Origin: an uncultured Oscillospiraceae bacterium
Lineage (GTDB): Bacteria > Bacillota > Clostridia > Oscillospirales > Oscillospiraceae
NCBI GenBank assembly: GCA_934661715.1
Contig: CAKUJL010000024.1
Coordinates: 1-12,846 of the forward strand
Length of the DNA stretch: 12,846 bases
Reading direction: 5' to 3'
Shown: positions 5,782-12,803 of the stretch, in pieces
Numbering within the stretch: the stretch's first letter is position 1
Layout of the letters: the number at the start of each line of letters is the position of its first letter
Made by a program: the position numbers and the translations under genes
Notes under the pieces: generated by a model
What the model saw: only the letters and a program-made list of their open reading frames with translations
The model's database searches: none
Told to the model about the DNA's origin: nothing

Positions 5782-5810
5782 ATTATATGCAAGCTTTTTC
5801 CATTTGTCAA
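5782..5810 (-). promoter_or_regulatory. Consensus sigma-A promoter of the structured leader
   Basis: TTGACA (5810-5805), a 17-nt spacer and TATAAT (5787-5782): all twelve bases match consensus. The predicted start is about 5776-5774. It begins about 19 bp beyond the glmM stop, so it gives the zinc-ribbon gene its own transcription. Confidence 0.92.
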
Positions 5811-5828
5811 TAGTAAATAAAAGCTTTT

Positions 5829-7187
5829 TTATTTTTCCAGAATTTTTTGTACGTTTTCGACGGCTTCTACCAGCGCCTGCACGACCGATTCCGCAAGATC
5901 TTGTGTGTCCGCCTCGGCCATCACGCGAATAAGCGGCTCCGTGCCCGATGCGCGAAGGAGAATCCGGCCGCGGCCCGCGATTTTTTCTTCCTCGGCGGCC
6001 TTCGCTTTTTCCAGCTCTTCAGACGCGAGGATCGCGGTTTTTTCCGCGTTGGACGAGACCTTCACGTTCCGGAGGATCTGCGGATAGTGCGTGATCTGGT
6101 TTGCAAGCTCGCTGGCTTTTTTGCCGCTTGCGCTCAGGATCGACAAAAATTGCAGCGCCGCCAGCTGGCCGTCGCCGGTCGTCATGTGCTCCAGGAAGAT
6201 GATATGGCCCGACTGCTCGCCGCCGAGGACCATGTGCTCTTTCTGCATGAGCTCGAGCACGTTCCGGTCGCCCACCGCCGCGCACAGCAGCTTGAGGTTC
6301 TGCTCTTTGCAGAATTTATGAAGCCCGAGGTTCGACATGACGGTCGCGACAAAGCCCTGCGACTGTAATTTTCCCTGCGCCGTCAAAAACTCCGCGCACA
6401 CGGCCATGATCTGGTCGCCGTCAATTTCACTTCCCGTTTCGTCCACGGCAAGGCACCGGTCGGCGTCTCCGTCAAAGGCGAGACCGAGATCGAACCCGCC
6501 TTCTGTGACGCGCTGGCGCAGTCTTCCCAGATGCGTCGAGCCGCAGTTTTCATTGATGTTCACGCCGTCGGGCGAAACGCTCAAGTATTCTGCCTGTAAG
6601 GGAAAGCGCGAGAAGAGCTTTTCCGCCGTCGCGCTGGCCGCGCCGTTGGCGCAGTCAAAGACGACCTTGAGGGGCTTGAGGCCCTCGACCGTCGAGGCCA
6701 GATGCTCGAGGTAATCGTCCATCAGGTGCGCACCGTCGTAGACTCTTCCGATTTCGCCGTGCGTTTTGACGGGGAGCTCGCCGTCTTTCAGGATCAGCGC
6801 CTCGATGCGCTCTTCCAGCGCGTCTGAGAGCTTGAAGCCCTGCGACGAGAACATTTTGATGCCGTTGTGCTCGAACGGATTGTGAGACGCCGAAATGACG
6901 ACGCCCGCGTCCGCCTGTTCCTGCACCGTAAGATACGCCACGGCAGGCGTCGGGATGACGCCGAGCTTCACCACGTCGCAGCCGCTGGCAGTCAAACCCG
7001 CGATGAGCGCCGCTTCGAGCATGTCGGACGAAATGCGCGTATCCTTGCCGATGACGACCTTGGGCCGGACGCCGTCTGTGCGCGAAAGGCTGATGGCCGC
7101 AGCCTGGCCGACTCTGTAGGCAAGCTGGCACGTCAGCGTCTCATTGGCGACGCCGCGAATGCCGTCCGTTCCGAATAATTTTCCCAT
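5829..7187 (-). CDS. glmM: Phosphoglucosamine mutase GlmM
   Basis: Interconverts glucosamine-6-phosphate and glucosamine-1-phosphate, on the path to UDP-GlcNAc for peptidoglycan and wall polymers. The 452-aa product has the family's usual length. Motifs: N-terminal GKLFGTDGIRG (2-12), the catalytic phosphoserine Ser101 in SASHNP (99-104), the Mg2+-binding loop DGDADR (239-244), GGEQSGH in the sugar-binding domain, and the phosphate-binding loop RASGTEPLIRVM near the C-terminus. I place the start at ATG 7187, which gives the canonical N-terminus and has AGAAGG 8 nt upstream. The frame is open to a TTG at 7208 overlapping the ruvB stop, but that would add seven residues atypical of the family. 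It is the last gene of the ruvCAB operon, 17 nt after ruvB. No strong terminator follows, only an AT-rich imperfect repeat. Confidence 0.96.
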   Translation of the reverse strand: MGKLFGTDGIRGVANETLTCQLAYRVGQAAAISLSRTDGVRPKVVIGKDTRISSDMLEAALIAGLTASGCDVVKLGVIPTPAVAYLTVQEQADAGVVISASHNPFEHNGIKMFSSQGFKLSDALEERIEALILKDGELPVKTHGEIGRVYDGAHLMDDYLEHLASTVEGLKPLKVVFDCANGAASATAEKLFSRFPLQAEYLSVSPDGVNINENCGSTHLGRLRQRVTEGGFDLGLAFDGDADRCLAVDETGSEIDGDQIMAVCAEFLTAQGKLQSQGFVATVMSNLGLHKFCKEQNLKLLCAAVGDRNVLELMQKEHMVLGGEQSGHIIFLEHMTTGDGQLAALQFLSILSASGKKASELANQITHYPQILRNVKVSSNAEKTAILASEELEKAKAAEEEKIAGRGRILLRASGTEPLIRVMAEADTQDLAESVVQALVEAVENVQKILEK

Positions 7188-7204
7188 AAAAGCTACCTTC
7201 TTAC

Positions 7205-8254
7205 TCAAAAACTCAGCTGCTCCGGCTGCTGCGAAATCTGCGGCGCGGGCAGATGCAGGTGTTCATACGCCAGCTGCGTCACGCAGCGTCCTCTGGGCGT
7301 GCGCGTCAGAAAACCGATCTGCATCAGATACGGCTCATACACGTCCTCGAGCGTCACGGCCTCTTCTCCGATGGTCGCGGCCAGCGTCTCAAGACCGACG
7401 GGGCCGCCTCCATAGTTGCGGATGATCGCCGTGAGCATCCGCCGGTCGATGGCGTCCAGCCCCAGATGGTCGACCTCCAGCTTTCCCAGCGCGTGGTCGG
7501 CCGCGTCCTTGGTGATGACGCCGTCGTGATAGACCTGCGCAAAATCGCGCACGCGGCGAAGAAGCCGGTTGGCAATTCTGGGCGTGCCTCTCGAGCGCGA
7601 GGCAATTTCCAGTGCGCCCGCGGGGTCAATGTCGATGCCGAGTAACGCCGCCGAGCGCTTGACGATCCTAGATAGCTCTTCGTTCGTATAGAGCTCCAGC
7701 CGCAGCTGCACGCCGAAGCGGTCTCGCAGGGGGCTCGAGAGCTGCCCCGCTCTGGTCGTCGCGCCGATTAACGTAAAGCGCGGAAGATCGAGGCGGATGG
7801 AGTTTGCCGACGGGCCTTTTCCGATGATGATGTCGATGGCGTAGTCCTCCATCGCGGGGTACAAAATTTCCTCGACCGCGCGGTTGAGCCGATGAATTTC
7901 GTCGATGAACAGCACGTCTCCGGGGGCCAGATTGGTCAGAAGCGCCGCCAGATCTCCGGCTTTTTCGATCGCGGGGCCCGAGGTCACGCGGATGTTCGTG
8001 CCCATTTCGTTGGCGATGACGCCGGCCAGCGTCGTTTTGCCGAGTCCCGGCGGGCCATATAACAGCACGTGGTCCAAAGGCTCATTGCGCCGCCTCGCGG
8101 CTTCTATGTAGACCGAGAGGTTTCCCTTCGCCTTTTCCTGTCCGGTGTAATCGGCAAGCGTTCTCGGGCGCAGGCTCACCTCGCCGTCGTCCTGCGGCGT
8201 AAGGCTCGTCGTGACGATCGGCGCTTCATAATCCTGCGAAAAATCAAGACTCAT
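7205..8254 (-). CDS. ruvB: Holliday junction branch-migration ATPase RuvB
   Basis: RuvB is the hexameric AAA+ motor that, loaded by RuvA, drives branch migration of Holliday junctions. The 349-aa product is full length. Walker A is GPPGLGKTT (67-75, Lys73), Walker B is VLFIDEIH (114-121), sensor 1 lies in LIGATTRAG (162-170), and RDRFG (177-181) carries the arginine-finger region. The C-terminal winged helix includes [16 protein letters not shown] and [18 protein letters not shown]. Start ATG 8254 follows GGGGGAAA in a 12-nt gap after ruvA. It is co-transcribed with ruvA and ruvC upstream and glmM downstream. Nothing is missing or unusual in the sequence. Confidence 0.98.
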   Translation of the reverse strand: MSLDFSQDYEAPIVTTSLTPQDDGEVSLRPRTLADYTGQEKAKGNLSVYIEAARRRNEPLDHVLLYGPPGLGKTTLAGVIANEMGTNIRVTSGPAIEKAGDLAALLTNLAPGDVLFIDEIHRLNRAVEEILYPAMEDYAIDIIIGKGPSANSIRLDLPRFTLIGATTRAGQLSSPLRDRFGVQLRLELYTNEELSRIVKRSAALLGIDIDPAGALEIASRSRGTPRIANRLLRRVRDFAQVYHDGVITKDAADHALGKLEVDHLGLDAIDRRMLTAIIRNYGGGPVGLETLAATIGEEAVTLEDVYEPYLMQIGFLTRTPRGRCVTQLAYEHLHLPAPQISQQPEQLSF

Positions 8255-8266
8255 CGCGTTTCCCCC

Positions 8267-8863
8267 TTACTGCATGACCATGGCCCGCAGCGCATGGCGG
8301 ACGATCTGCTCGACGCTCATCGCGTTAACGTCCACACCCTTGAGCGCACTGGCGATCTCCTGCTGGCTGTAGCCGAGACTTGCCAGGGCGGCAGAGGCCT
8401 CCGCGCTCTTGCTTCCATGTACGGGCGAGGCGTCCATCTGCACACCCGAGAGCTCCAGCTGCGACGGCGCCAGCTTATCCTTGAGCTCGAGCAGAATGCG
8501 CTGGGCCAGCTTCTTGCCGACGCCCTGCGCCATCGTGAGCGTCTTGTCGTCCTGCGTCATGACGGCCAGCGTAAACTGGTCGGGCGTCACGACGGACAAA
8601 ATCGCCAGCGCCGCCTTCGGCCCCACGCCGCCTACGCCGAGGAGCTTTTCAAAGCAGTTCAGTTCCTCGCGCGTGGAAAAGCCATAGATGTCGAACGCGT
8701 CTTCCTTGATGTTGCAGAAGGTGAAAAGCTTCGCCTGCTTTCCGACCTGCAATTTGGAAAGCGTATAATTTGTCGTATGGCACGCGTAGCCCACGCCGCC
8801 GCAGTCGACGACCGCGAGATTCGCGTCCAGAAGCGTGATGGTTCCGTTCAGATAATAAAACAT
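8267..8863 (-). CDS. ruvA: Holliday junction DNA-binding protein RuvA
   Basis: RuvA is the tetrameric protein that holds the Holliday junction in square-planar form and recruits RuvB. The 198-aa product has the standard layout: an N-terminal OB-fold domain (MFYYLNGTITLLDANLAVVD, GVGYACHT), two helix-hairpin-helix motifs in the middle (KLLGVGGVGPKAALAILS and MAQGVGKKLAQRILLELKDK), and a C-terminal UBA-like domain that contacts RuvB (ALASLGYSQQEIASALKGVD). ATG 8863 follows GGGGGAAAA in the 12-nt gap after ruvC. It lies in the usual ruvC-ruvA-ruvB order. Confidence 0.98.
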   Translation of the reverse strand: MFYYLNGTITLLDANLAVVDCGGVGYACHTTNYTLSKLQVGKQAKLFTFCNIKEDAFDIYGFSTREELNCFEKLLGVGGVGPKAALAILSVVTPDQFTLAVMTQDDKTLTMAQGVGKKLAQRILLELKDKLAPSQLELSGVQMDASPVHGSKSAEASAALASLGYSQQEIASALKGVDVNAMSVEQIVRHALRAMVMQ

Positions 8864-8875
8864 GGGTTTTCCCCC

Positions 8876-9373
8876 TTATTGTCCCTGCACGCGGCTTAAA
8901 AGCGACGTCGTGCTTCGCGCGTGGCACAGGGCGATGGCGATGGCGTCCGCCGCGTCGTCGGGCCGGGCGACCTTTTCCATCTTCAGAATGCGGCGCGTCA
9001 TGTCCATGACCTGCCGTTTTTCCGCGCCGCCGTAGCCGACCACGGCCTGCTTGACCTGATTGGGCGTGTACTCAAAAAGCGGCGCACCGTATTTTTCGAT
9101 CGCGAGCAAAATGACGCCTCTTCCGTGGCTGACGCCGATGCCGGTCGTCACATTGTGGCCCCAGAAGAGCTCTTCAACGGCCACCGCGTCGGGCTTCACG
9201 GTGGTAAGAAGCTCCATCATGTCGTCGTAGAGCATCACAAGGCGCTTCGAGAGCGAGAGCCCCGCGGGCGTTGTGATCGTGCCGTAGTTCAGAAGGTGCA
9301 GCTGTCCCTGCCCCGCTTGCAGAACGCCGAAGCCCGTCGTCGCATAGCCGGGGTCGATGCCTAAGATCTGCAT
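8876..9373 (-). CDS. ruvC: Crossover junction endodeoxyribonuclease RuvC
   Basis: RuvC is the dimeric Mg2+-dependent nuclease that resolves Holliday junctions. The 165-aa product carries all four acidic catalytic residues: Asp7 (GIDPG), Glu67 (AVEELFWG), Asp140 and Asp143 (RPDDAADAIAIALCH). I place the start at ATG 9373 because MQILGIDPGYATTGFG is the canonical N-terminus. The frame stays open about 230 bp further upstream, but that extension overlaps a real small gene in another frame. Only 2 nt separate it from the stop of that 59-aa membrane protein gene, so translation is likely coupled. A recognisable Shine-Dalgarno is weak (GGGAAAT). Confidence 0.97.
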   Translation of the reverse strand: MQILGIDPGYATTGFGVLQAGQGQLHLLNYGTITTPAGLSLSKRLVMLYDDMMELLTTVKPDAVAVEELFWGHNVTTGIGVSHGRGVILLAIEKYGAPLFEYTPNQVKQAVVGYGGAEKRQVMDMTRRILKMEKVARPDDAADAIAIALCHARSTTSLLSRVQGQ

Positions 9374-9375
9374 GA

Positions 9376-9555
9376 TCAGAATTTCCCGAAGATCTGCCAG
9401 TAGCACATGCCGCCGATCGCGAAAAGCACGACCGCCAGCAGCACCCACGCCAGCACGATCTGGCTCTTCGGCCGCGGCGTATAGGGGCTTTTTTCCTCCG
9501 GCTGCGCGTGTGCGCTTTTGTATTCGAGTTCTTCCGTCGATCGCTGCGTTCCCAT
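9376..9555 (-). CDS. 59-aa single-pass membrane protein, first gene of the ruvCAB operon
   Basis: A short gene of unrecognised family. It begins MGTQRSTEELEYKSAHAQPE and ends CYWQIFGKF. Residues 1-31 are polar and charged (Glu- and Pro-rich, with KSPYTPRPKS before the membrane). Residues 33-54 form one hydrophobic helix (IVLAWVLLAVVLFAIGGM). The basic stretch before the helix predicts a cytoplasmic N-terminus. ATG 9555 has AAAGGAAGG 7 nt upstream, and an extended -10 promoter lies at 9591-9599. The stop lies 2 nt before the ruvC ATG. The good ribosome site, TM segment and tight spacing argue that it is real. No function can be assigned. Confidence 0.78.
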   Translation of the reverse strand: MGTQRSTEELEYKSAHAQPEEKSPYTPRPKSQIVLAWVLLAVVLFAIGGMCYWQIFGKF

Positions 9556-9590
9556 GACCCGGCCTTCCTTTCAAAATCACATACGTATTC

Positions 9591-9599
9591 AGTATATCA
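9591..9599 (-). promoter_or_regulatory. Extended -10 promoter of the small-ORF/ruvCAB/glmM operon
   Basis: TG-A-TATACT on the minus strand (9599-9591), 36 bp upstream of the 59-aa gene. No good -35 is seen at 17 nt, so an extended -10 type is proposed. Confidence 0.6.
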
Positions 9600-9708
9600 C
9601 ACATTCGTTCAAATTCCTAGCGCAAAATAAGAGAGCCCGTGCGTGCATAAAATTCCCGCCGGACGCAAAAGCTTCCTTCAGGGTATCTGCTTGCAAGGAG
9701 GATTTGCC

Positions 9709-10383
9709 ATGCTCATTTCATTCATCCGCACCATCATTCTGTACTCCATCCTCATCGCCGTCATCCGCCTCATGGGAAAGCGCCAGCTCGGCGAAATGGA
9801 GCCGATGGAGTTCGTGGTGACGATGCTGCTTGCCAATCTCGCCGCCGTTCCGATGCAGGAGACGGGCATTCCGCTTCTGTCGGGGCTCGTGCCGATACTG
9901 GTCGTTCTGTCGATGGAGCTTCTGCTGTCCGTCCTCGTTTACCACAGCGTGGGAGCCAGAAAGCTTCTTTGCGGCAAGCCGGTCATTCTCATGGAAAACG
10001 GAAAGCTTTTGCAGGAGAACCTCAAAAAGACGCGCATCACGCCGGACGAACTGACGGAGTTTCTGCGCATGGAGGGCATCGTTGACTTATCGAGCGTCAA
10101 ATACGCGATTCTGGAGACCGGCGGGCAGGTCAGCGTGCTTCCGTATGCAAAATTCAAGCCTGCCAACGCCAAAGCCGCCGGTGTGAAGGTCGAAGACACG
10201 CAGCTTCCGGTGACGATCATCTCCGACGGCCAGCTTCTGACAGAGAACCTTCCCAAGCTGGGCAAAAACCGCGGCTGGGTCACGGAGGTTCTGACCGATT
10301 ACGGCTGCGCGGTTCGCGACGTGTATCTTCTCACCGCCGAGCCGGGCGGCAAGCTCTATTTCTGCCGGAAGGGGGAAGCGTAA
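9709..10383 (+). CDS. DUF421 (YetF/YrbG-like) membrane protein
   Basis: A 224-aa protein of the DUF421 family, inner-membrane proteins of poorly known function. Three N-terminal hydrophobic segments (about 3-22, 33-50 and 57-78) include the family signature RLMGKRQLGEMEPMEFVVTM (20-39). A soluble alpha/beta domain follows, with KPVILMENGKLLQENLKKTR and KYAILETGGQVSVLPY (131-146), both typical of the family. The start is ATG 9709, directly after AAGGAGG; the open frame from 9643 would add residues lacking a ribosome site. The next gene (DUF4363) begins immediately after the TAA stop. In spore-forming Firmicutes DUF421 proteins include spore-associated members such as YetF and YkjA, so an envelope or spore role is possible but not shown here. 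Confidence 0.92.
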   Translation: MLISFIRTIILYSILIAVIRLMGKRQLGEMEPMEFVVTMLLANLAAVPMQETGIPLLSGLVPILVVLSMELLLSVLVYHSVGARKLLCGKPVILMENGKLLQENLKKTRITPDELTEFLRMEGIVDLSSVKYAILETGGQVSVLPYAKFKPANAKAAGVKVEDTQLPVTIISDGQLLTENLPKLGKNRGWVTEVLTDYGCAVRDVYLLTAEPGGKLYFCRKGEA

Positions 10384-10764
10384 ATGCGCCATGTGCTTCT
10401 TTCCTGCGTCGTTTTGCTGCTGGCCCTCTCGTTCTGCCTGTTTTCGATGCTGCATGTCCGCGCGATCTGCGAAGAGGCGCTGGACGTTTTGTCCCTCGCG
10501 CAGGAAAGCGCCGAGGAAAGCGACTTTGAAAGCTGCCGCGTCTATACGGCCAGAGCCATGCGCCACTGGCAGCGATACGAGCGGTATTTCGGGCTCGTGC
10601 TTGCGCATGAAGAGGTCGACGATGTCCTCGAGCGCTTCGCCGCGCTTACGCAGTACGCGGAGCTTGAAGACCTCGACGATTACCTCGCGGGCATTGCCGA
10701 ACTGCAATTTACCATCAAGCACCTGCGCGAAATGGAAAAGCCGGCGCTGGAGAATATCCTGTAG
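10384..10764 (+). CDS. DUF4363-like membrane-anchored small protein
   Basis: A 126-aa protein with one N-terminal hydrophobic segment (about 4-25, VLLSCVVLLLALSFCLFSML). A charged, helical extracytoplasmic part follows, rich in Glu, Ala and Leu (for example EEALDVLSLAQESAEESDFE and AELQFTIKHLREME). This layout, and its position directly behind a DUF421 gene, match the DUF4363 family. The ATG abuts the upstream TAA with no gap, and GAAGGGGGAAG lies in the end of the DUF421 gene, so the two products are made together and may form one complex. Function unknown. The family call rests on layout and context. Confidence 0.78.
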   Translation: MRHVLLSCVVLLLALSFCLFSMLHVRAICEEALDVLSLAQESAEESDFESCRVYTARAMRHWQRYERYFGLVLAHEEVDDVLERFAALTQYAELEDLDDYLAGIAELQFTIKHLREMEKPALENIL

Positions 10765-10784
10765 GCCCGCAATCCTCCCCCCTT

Positions 10785-10890
10785 GTAGGGGCGGACGACC
10801 CTGTCCGCCCGGCAAAATGCAAATCCAAAACGCGAAAATCTGCGGCGAAATCGTAGGTTCCCAAGGGCGGACAGAGGCGTCCGCCCCTAC
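10785..10890. repeat. GC-rich inverted-repeat element (GTAGGGGCGGAC family)
   Basis: Two 26-nt arms in inverted orientation (10785-10810 and 10865-10890) match at 24 of 26 positions. Each arm is also a hairpin by itself (GGGCGGAC facing GTCCGCCC). They enclose 54 nt, mostly AT-richer sequence without an ORF. It lies between the DUF4363 gene and the nrdR terminator. The shape suggests a miniature mobile or palindromic intergenic element; the hairpins could also stop or stabilise the upstream mRNA. Copy number elsewhere is not visible. Confidence 0.75.
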
Positions 10891-10917
10891 GAACGGTACG
10901 TGATTCGGTCAAGTGAA

Positions 10918-10945
10918 AATGCCCGCCGGTTTCCCGGCGGGCATT
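10918..10945 (-). terminator. Terminator of nrdR
   Basis: A 12-bp perfect stem, AATGCCCGCCGG with CCGGCGGGCATT, over a 4-nt loop, 7 bp after the nrdR stop. Minus-strand RNA continues with TTTTCACTT, a moderate U run. Confidence 0.82.
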
Positions 10946-10952
10946 GCAAATT

Positions 10953-11408
10953 TTACTTTTCCTCAAGCAGCTTGTTGAGCTCGCGCATGAAGCTGTCGAT
11001 GTCCTTGAACTGCCGGTACACCGAGGCAAAGCGGACATAGGCCACCTCGTCGAGGGGCTTGAGGCGCTCCATGACGAGCTCGCCGATCTGCGTGGTCGAG
11101 ACCTCGCGGTCGAGAGAGTTCTGGATGATCTGCTCGATGGCGTCGGTGGCCTCTTCGAGCCTGGCCAGCGCAACCGGGCGCTTTTCACACGCGCGGAGCA
11201 TGCCGTTGAGGATCTTGTTGCGGTCAAACGCCTGACGCGCACCGTCGCGCTTGATGACGACGATCGGCAGACACTCGACGGTCTCATAGGTCGTAAAGCG
11301 CTTCTGGCACGACAGACATTCGCGTCTTCTGCGGATGCTCTGTCCGTCCTCGGAGTGGCGCGAGTCGACGACCTTGCTCTCCTGATACCCACAATACGGA
11401 CACTTCAT
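10953..11408 (-). CDS. nrdR: Ribonucleotide reductase repressor NrdR
   Basis: NrdR is the (d)ATP-sensing zinc repressor that controls ribonucleotide reductase genes. The 151-aa product has the family's standard length. A zinc ribbon is formed by C3/C6 (MKCPYCG) and C31/C34 ([13 protein letters not shown]), with the conserved [16 protein letters not shown] between. An ATP-cone follows at about 49-139 ([20 protein letters not shown]). ATG 11408 follows GGGAGG. It has its own promoter and terminator. No nrd genes and no clear NrdR box pair are visible in the window, so its targets lie elsewhere. Confidence 0.98.
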   Translation of the reverse strand: MKCPYCGYQESKVVDSRHSEDGQSIRRRRECLSCQKRFTTYETVECLPIVVIKRDGARQAFDRNKILNGMLRACEKRPVALARLEEATDAIEQIIQNSLDREVSTTQIGELVMERLKPLDEVAYVRFASVYRQFKDIDSFMRELNKLLEEK

Positions 11409-11442
11409 GGCGTGTTCCTCCCGGCAAACAATAGATACTTAA

Positions 11443-11471
11443 ATTATAGCAAACGCTTTTTCCCTTGTCTA
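11443..11471 (-). promoter_or_regulatory. Promoter of nrdR
   Basis: TAGACA (11471-11466), a 17-nt spacer ending TGC, and TATAAT (11448-11443); it also qualifies as extended -10. It lies 35 bp upstream of the nrdR ATG. Confidence 0.82.
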
Positions 11472-11492
11472 CGGCTTTTTCCCGCTTTTCCT

Positions 11493-11786
11493 TCAAAAAT
11501 CGCCCCCTTCCAGGAAGTCTTCTACGACGTCGCGGGCCGTTTCGGGCGTGACCGTTCCGTCTGCAAGCAGGTGCAGAAGCCTTTTGGCCGTTTCGCGCGA
11601 GGCTGTGATGTCCGGGATGCAGGCGCTCGTTTTTTCGCCTGCGCGAAGGGCTGTGATCTGCACGCCGTACTGCGCAGGGGTCTCCTGCGAGACGGTCAGA
11701 CCATATTGCAGCTTGAGTGGCCCGCCGCGGCAGTCTTCGGTGGTTCTGGCTTCGGTAAGAATCGTGGATTTTGTTTCAAGTTTCAT
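11493..11786 (-). CDS. DUF6514-like small protein
   Basis: A 97-aa soluble protein starting MKLETKSTILTEARTTED. ATG 11786 has AGGAGG 8 nt upstream. The open frame continues to 12023 but has no ribosome site there and overlaps the divergent gene, so I reject the longer form. The layout is a strand-rich first half (LKLQYGLTVS, YGVQITALRAGEK) followed by a helical end (ETAKRLLHLLADGTVTPETARDVVEDFLEG). The YGV-I and DVVEDFL segments recall DUF6514 proteins of Oscillospiraceae, as far as I remember. No catalytic motif, TM helix or signal peptide is seen. It lies 84 bp upstream of nrdR on the same strand, but nrdR has its own promoter. Function unknown. Confidence 0.75.
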   Translation of the reverse strand: MKLETKSTILTEARTTEDCRGGPLKLQYGLTVSQETPAQYGVQITALRAGEKTSACIPDITASRETAKRLLHLLADGTVTPETARDVVEDFLEGGDF

Positions 11787-11999
11787 TTTTTCATTCCTCC
11801 TGCTCCCTATTGAACCACATTTCGTGTATACTGAAAACGAAAAGAATTCTTGGCTTTTCGCGCCTTGGAGACGCGAACAGTCAAAATGGGAGAAAACGCC
11901 CGCGCGTGCGTCAAAAAGCCGCAGGCGAGGTTTCCGATATCTGGAGCAAACGTCGAAAACTTTTTCCCGAAAAACCGCTCGAAAACAGGAGGAATCTTT
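11787..11999. other. Divergent intergenic region with a possible long yihY leader
   Basis: 213 bp separate the DUF6514-like and YihY genes. A TATACT box lies at 11826-11831 on the plus strand, without a convincing -35. If used, the YihY transcript would have a leader of about 160 nt. It contains a small hairpin CGCG-n9-CGCG near 11868-11885 and GC-rich stretches. I recognise no known riboswitch. Confidence 0.4.
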
Positions 12000-12803
12000 A
12001 TGCAGCTGTCCAAACTCGTCCAAAAAGCAGCCGGTGAGCTTCGCCGGGCGCAGATCCCGGTCTACGCGGCGGCTGCGGCGTTCTTTCTCATTTTATCGTT
12101 TCTGCCGCTGACGACGCTGCTGCTGGCAGTGCTCCAGTACACGGTCTTCAGCCCCGAGGACGTGCTGGCCCTTTTGTCGCGCATTGCCCCCGACGAGGTG
12201 CTGCCGCTTTTTGAGAGCTTTCTTTTAAGGTCCTACCAGACGAGCGGCGCGGCCGTCATCTCCGTGAGCGCGATTGCCGCGGCGTGGTCGGCGTCCAAGG
12301 GCATCTACGGCATGACGCGCGGGCTCAACGCCGTTCTGGAGCTTCCGGAGACGAGAGGGTACGTGCGCGTGCGGCTTTTGTGTTTGGGGCATATGCTGCT
12401 ATTCGTGCTGGGGCTTGTGCTGACGCTGCTTCTTCACGTGTTCGGGCAGAAGCTTCTTTCCGTGCTGACCGGAAAGGGCCTTGCCGTCGCGGGCCTTGCC
12501 TCGTTTCTGCTGGAGCATTTGCAGCTTTACTCGCTCGTGCTTCTGACAGCGCTGTTCTGCGTGCTGTACCTCGCCCTTCCGAACCGCCGGCAGAAGCTCT
12601 CCGCCGTCTTCCCCGGTGCGCTCTGCGCCGCAGCCGCGTGGCTGGCCTTCTCGGCGCTTTTTTCGCTCTACGTCAACCATTTCGCCAAAAGCTTCGCCCT
12701 CTACGGAAGCCTCGCCGCCATGGTCATGACCATGCTCTGGGTCTATATCTGCGTGGGGATCGTTTTTTACGGAGCGATGCTCAATCGCCTAATTGCAAAA
12801 TAG
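12000..12803 (+). CDS. YihY/BrkB-family membrane protein
   Basis: A 267-aa polytopic membrane protein of the YihY/virulence factor BrkB family (once misnamed RNase BN). About six hydrophobic segments can be drawn at 21-45, 84-102, 122-148, 162-192, 200-225 and 235-262. Family features include AAAAAFFLILSFLPLTTLLL (23-42), AAWSASKGIYGMTRGLNAVL (94-113), the FVLG stretch, and the end YGSLAAMVMTMLWVYICVGI. The family's function is still uncertain; lipid or envelope transport has been suggested for relatives. ATG 12000 lies 7 nt after AGGAGG; the in-frame ORF from 11850 lacks a ribosome site. It is divergent from the DUF6514-like gene. The last 43 bp of the window hold no feature I can support. 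Confidence 0.93.
   Translation: MQLSKLVQKAAGELRRAQIPVYAAAAAFFLILSFLPLTTLLLAVLQYTVFSPEDVLALLSRIAPDEVLPLFESFLLRSYQTSGAAVISVSAIAAAWSASKGIYGMTRGLNAVLELPETRGYVRVRLLCLGHMLLFVLGLVLTLLLHVFGQKLLSVLTGKGLAVAGLASFLLEHLQLYSLVLLTALFCVLYLALPNRRQKLSAVFPGALCAAAAWLAFSALFSLYVNHFAKSFALYGSLAAMVMTMLWVYICVGIVFYGAMLNRLIAK

Noticed and set aside
7188..7208. TTG start of GlmM at 7208
   Set aside because: ATG 7187 gives the conserved MGKLFGTDGIRG start with a well-placed AGAAGG.
8069..8899. A 276-codon plus-strand open frame opposite ruvA/ruvB
   Set aside because: Antisense shadow of two well-supported genes.
9374..9604. N-terminal extension of RuvC
   Set aside because: Canonical RuvC begins MQILGIDPG, and the extension overlaps the 59-aa membrane protein gene, which has its own RBS.
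11787..12023. N-terminal extension of the DUF6514-like gene
   Set aside because: No RBS at 12023, it would run into the divergent yihY start, and ATG 11786 has AGGAGG at proper spacing.
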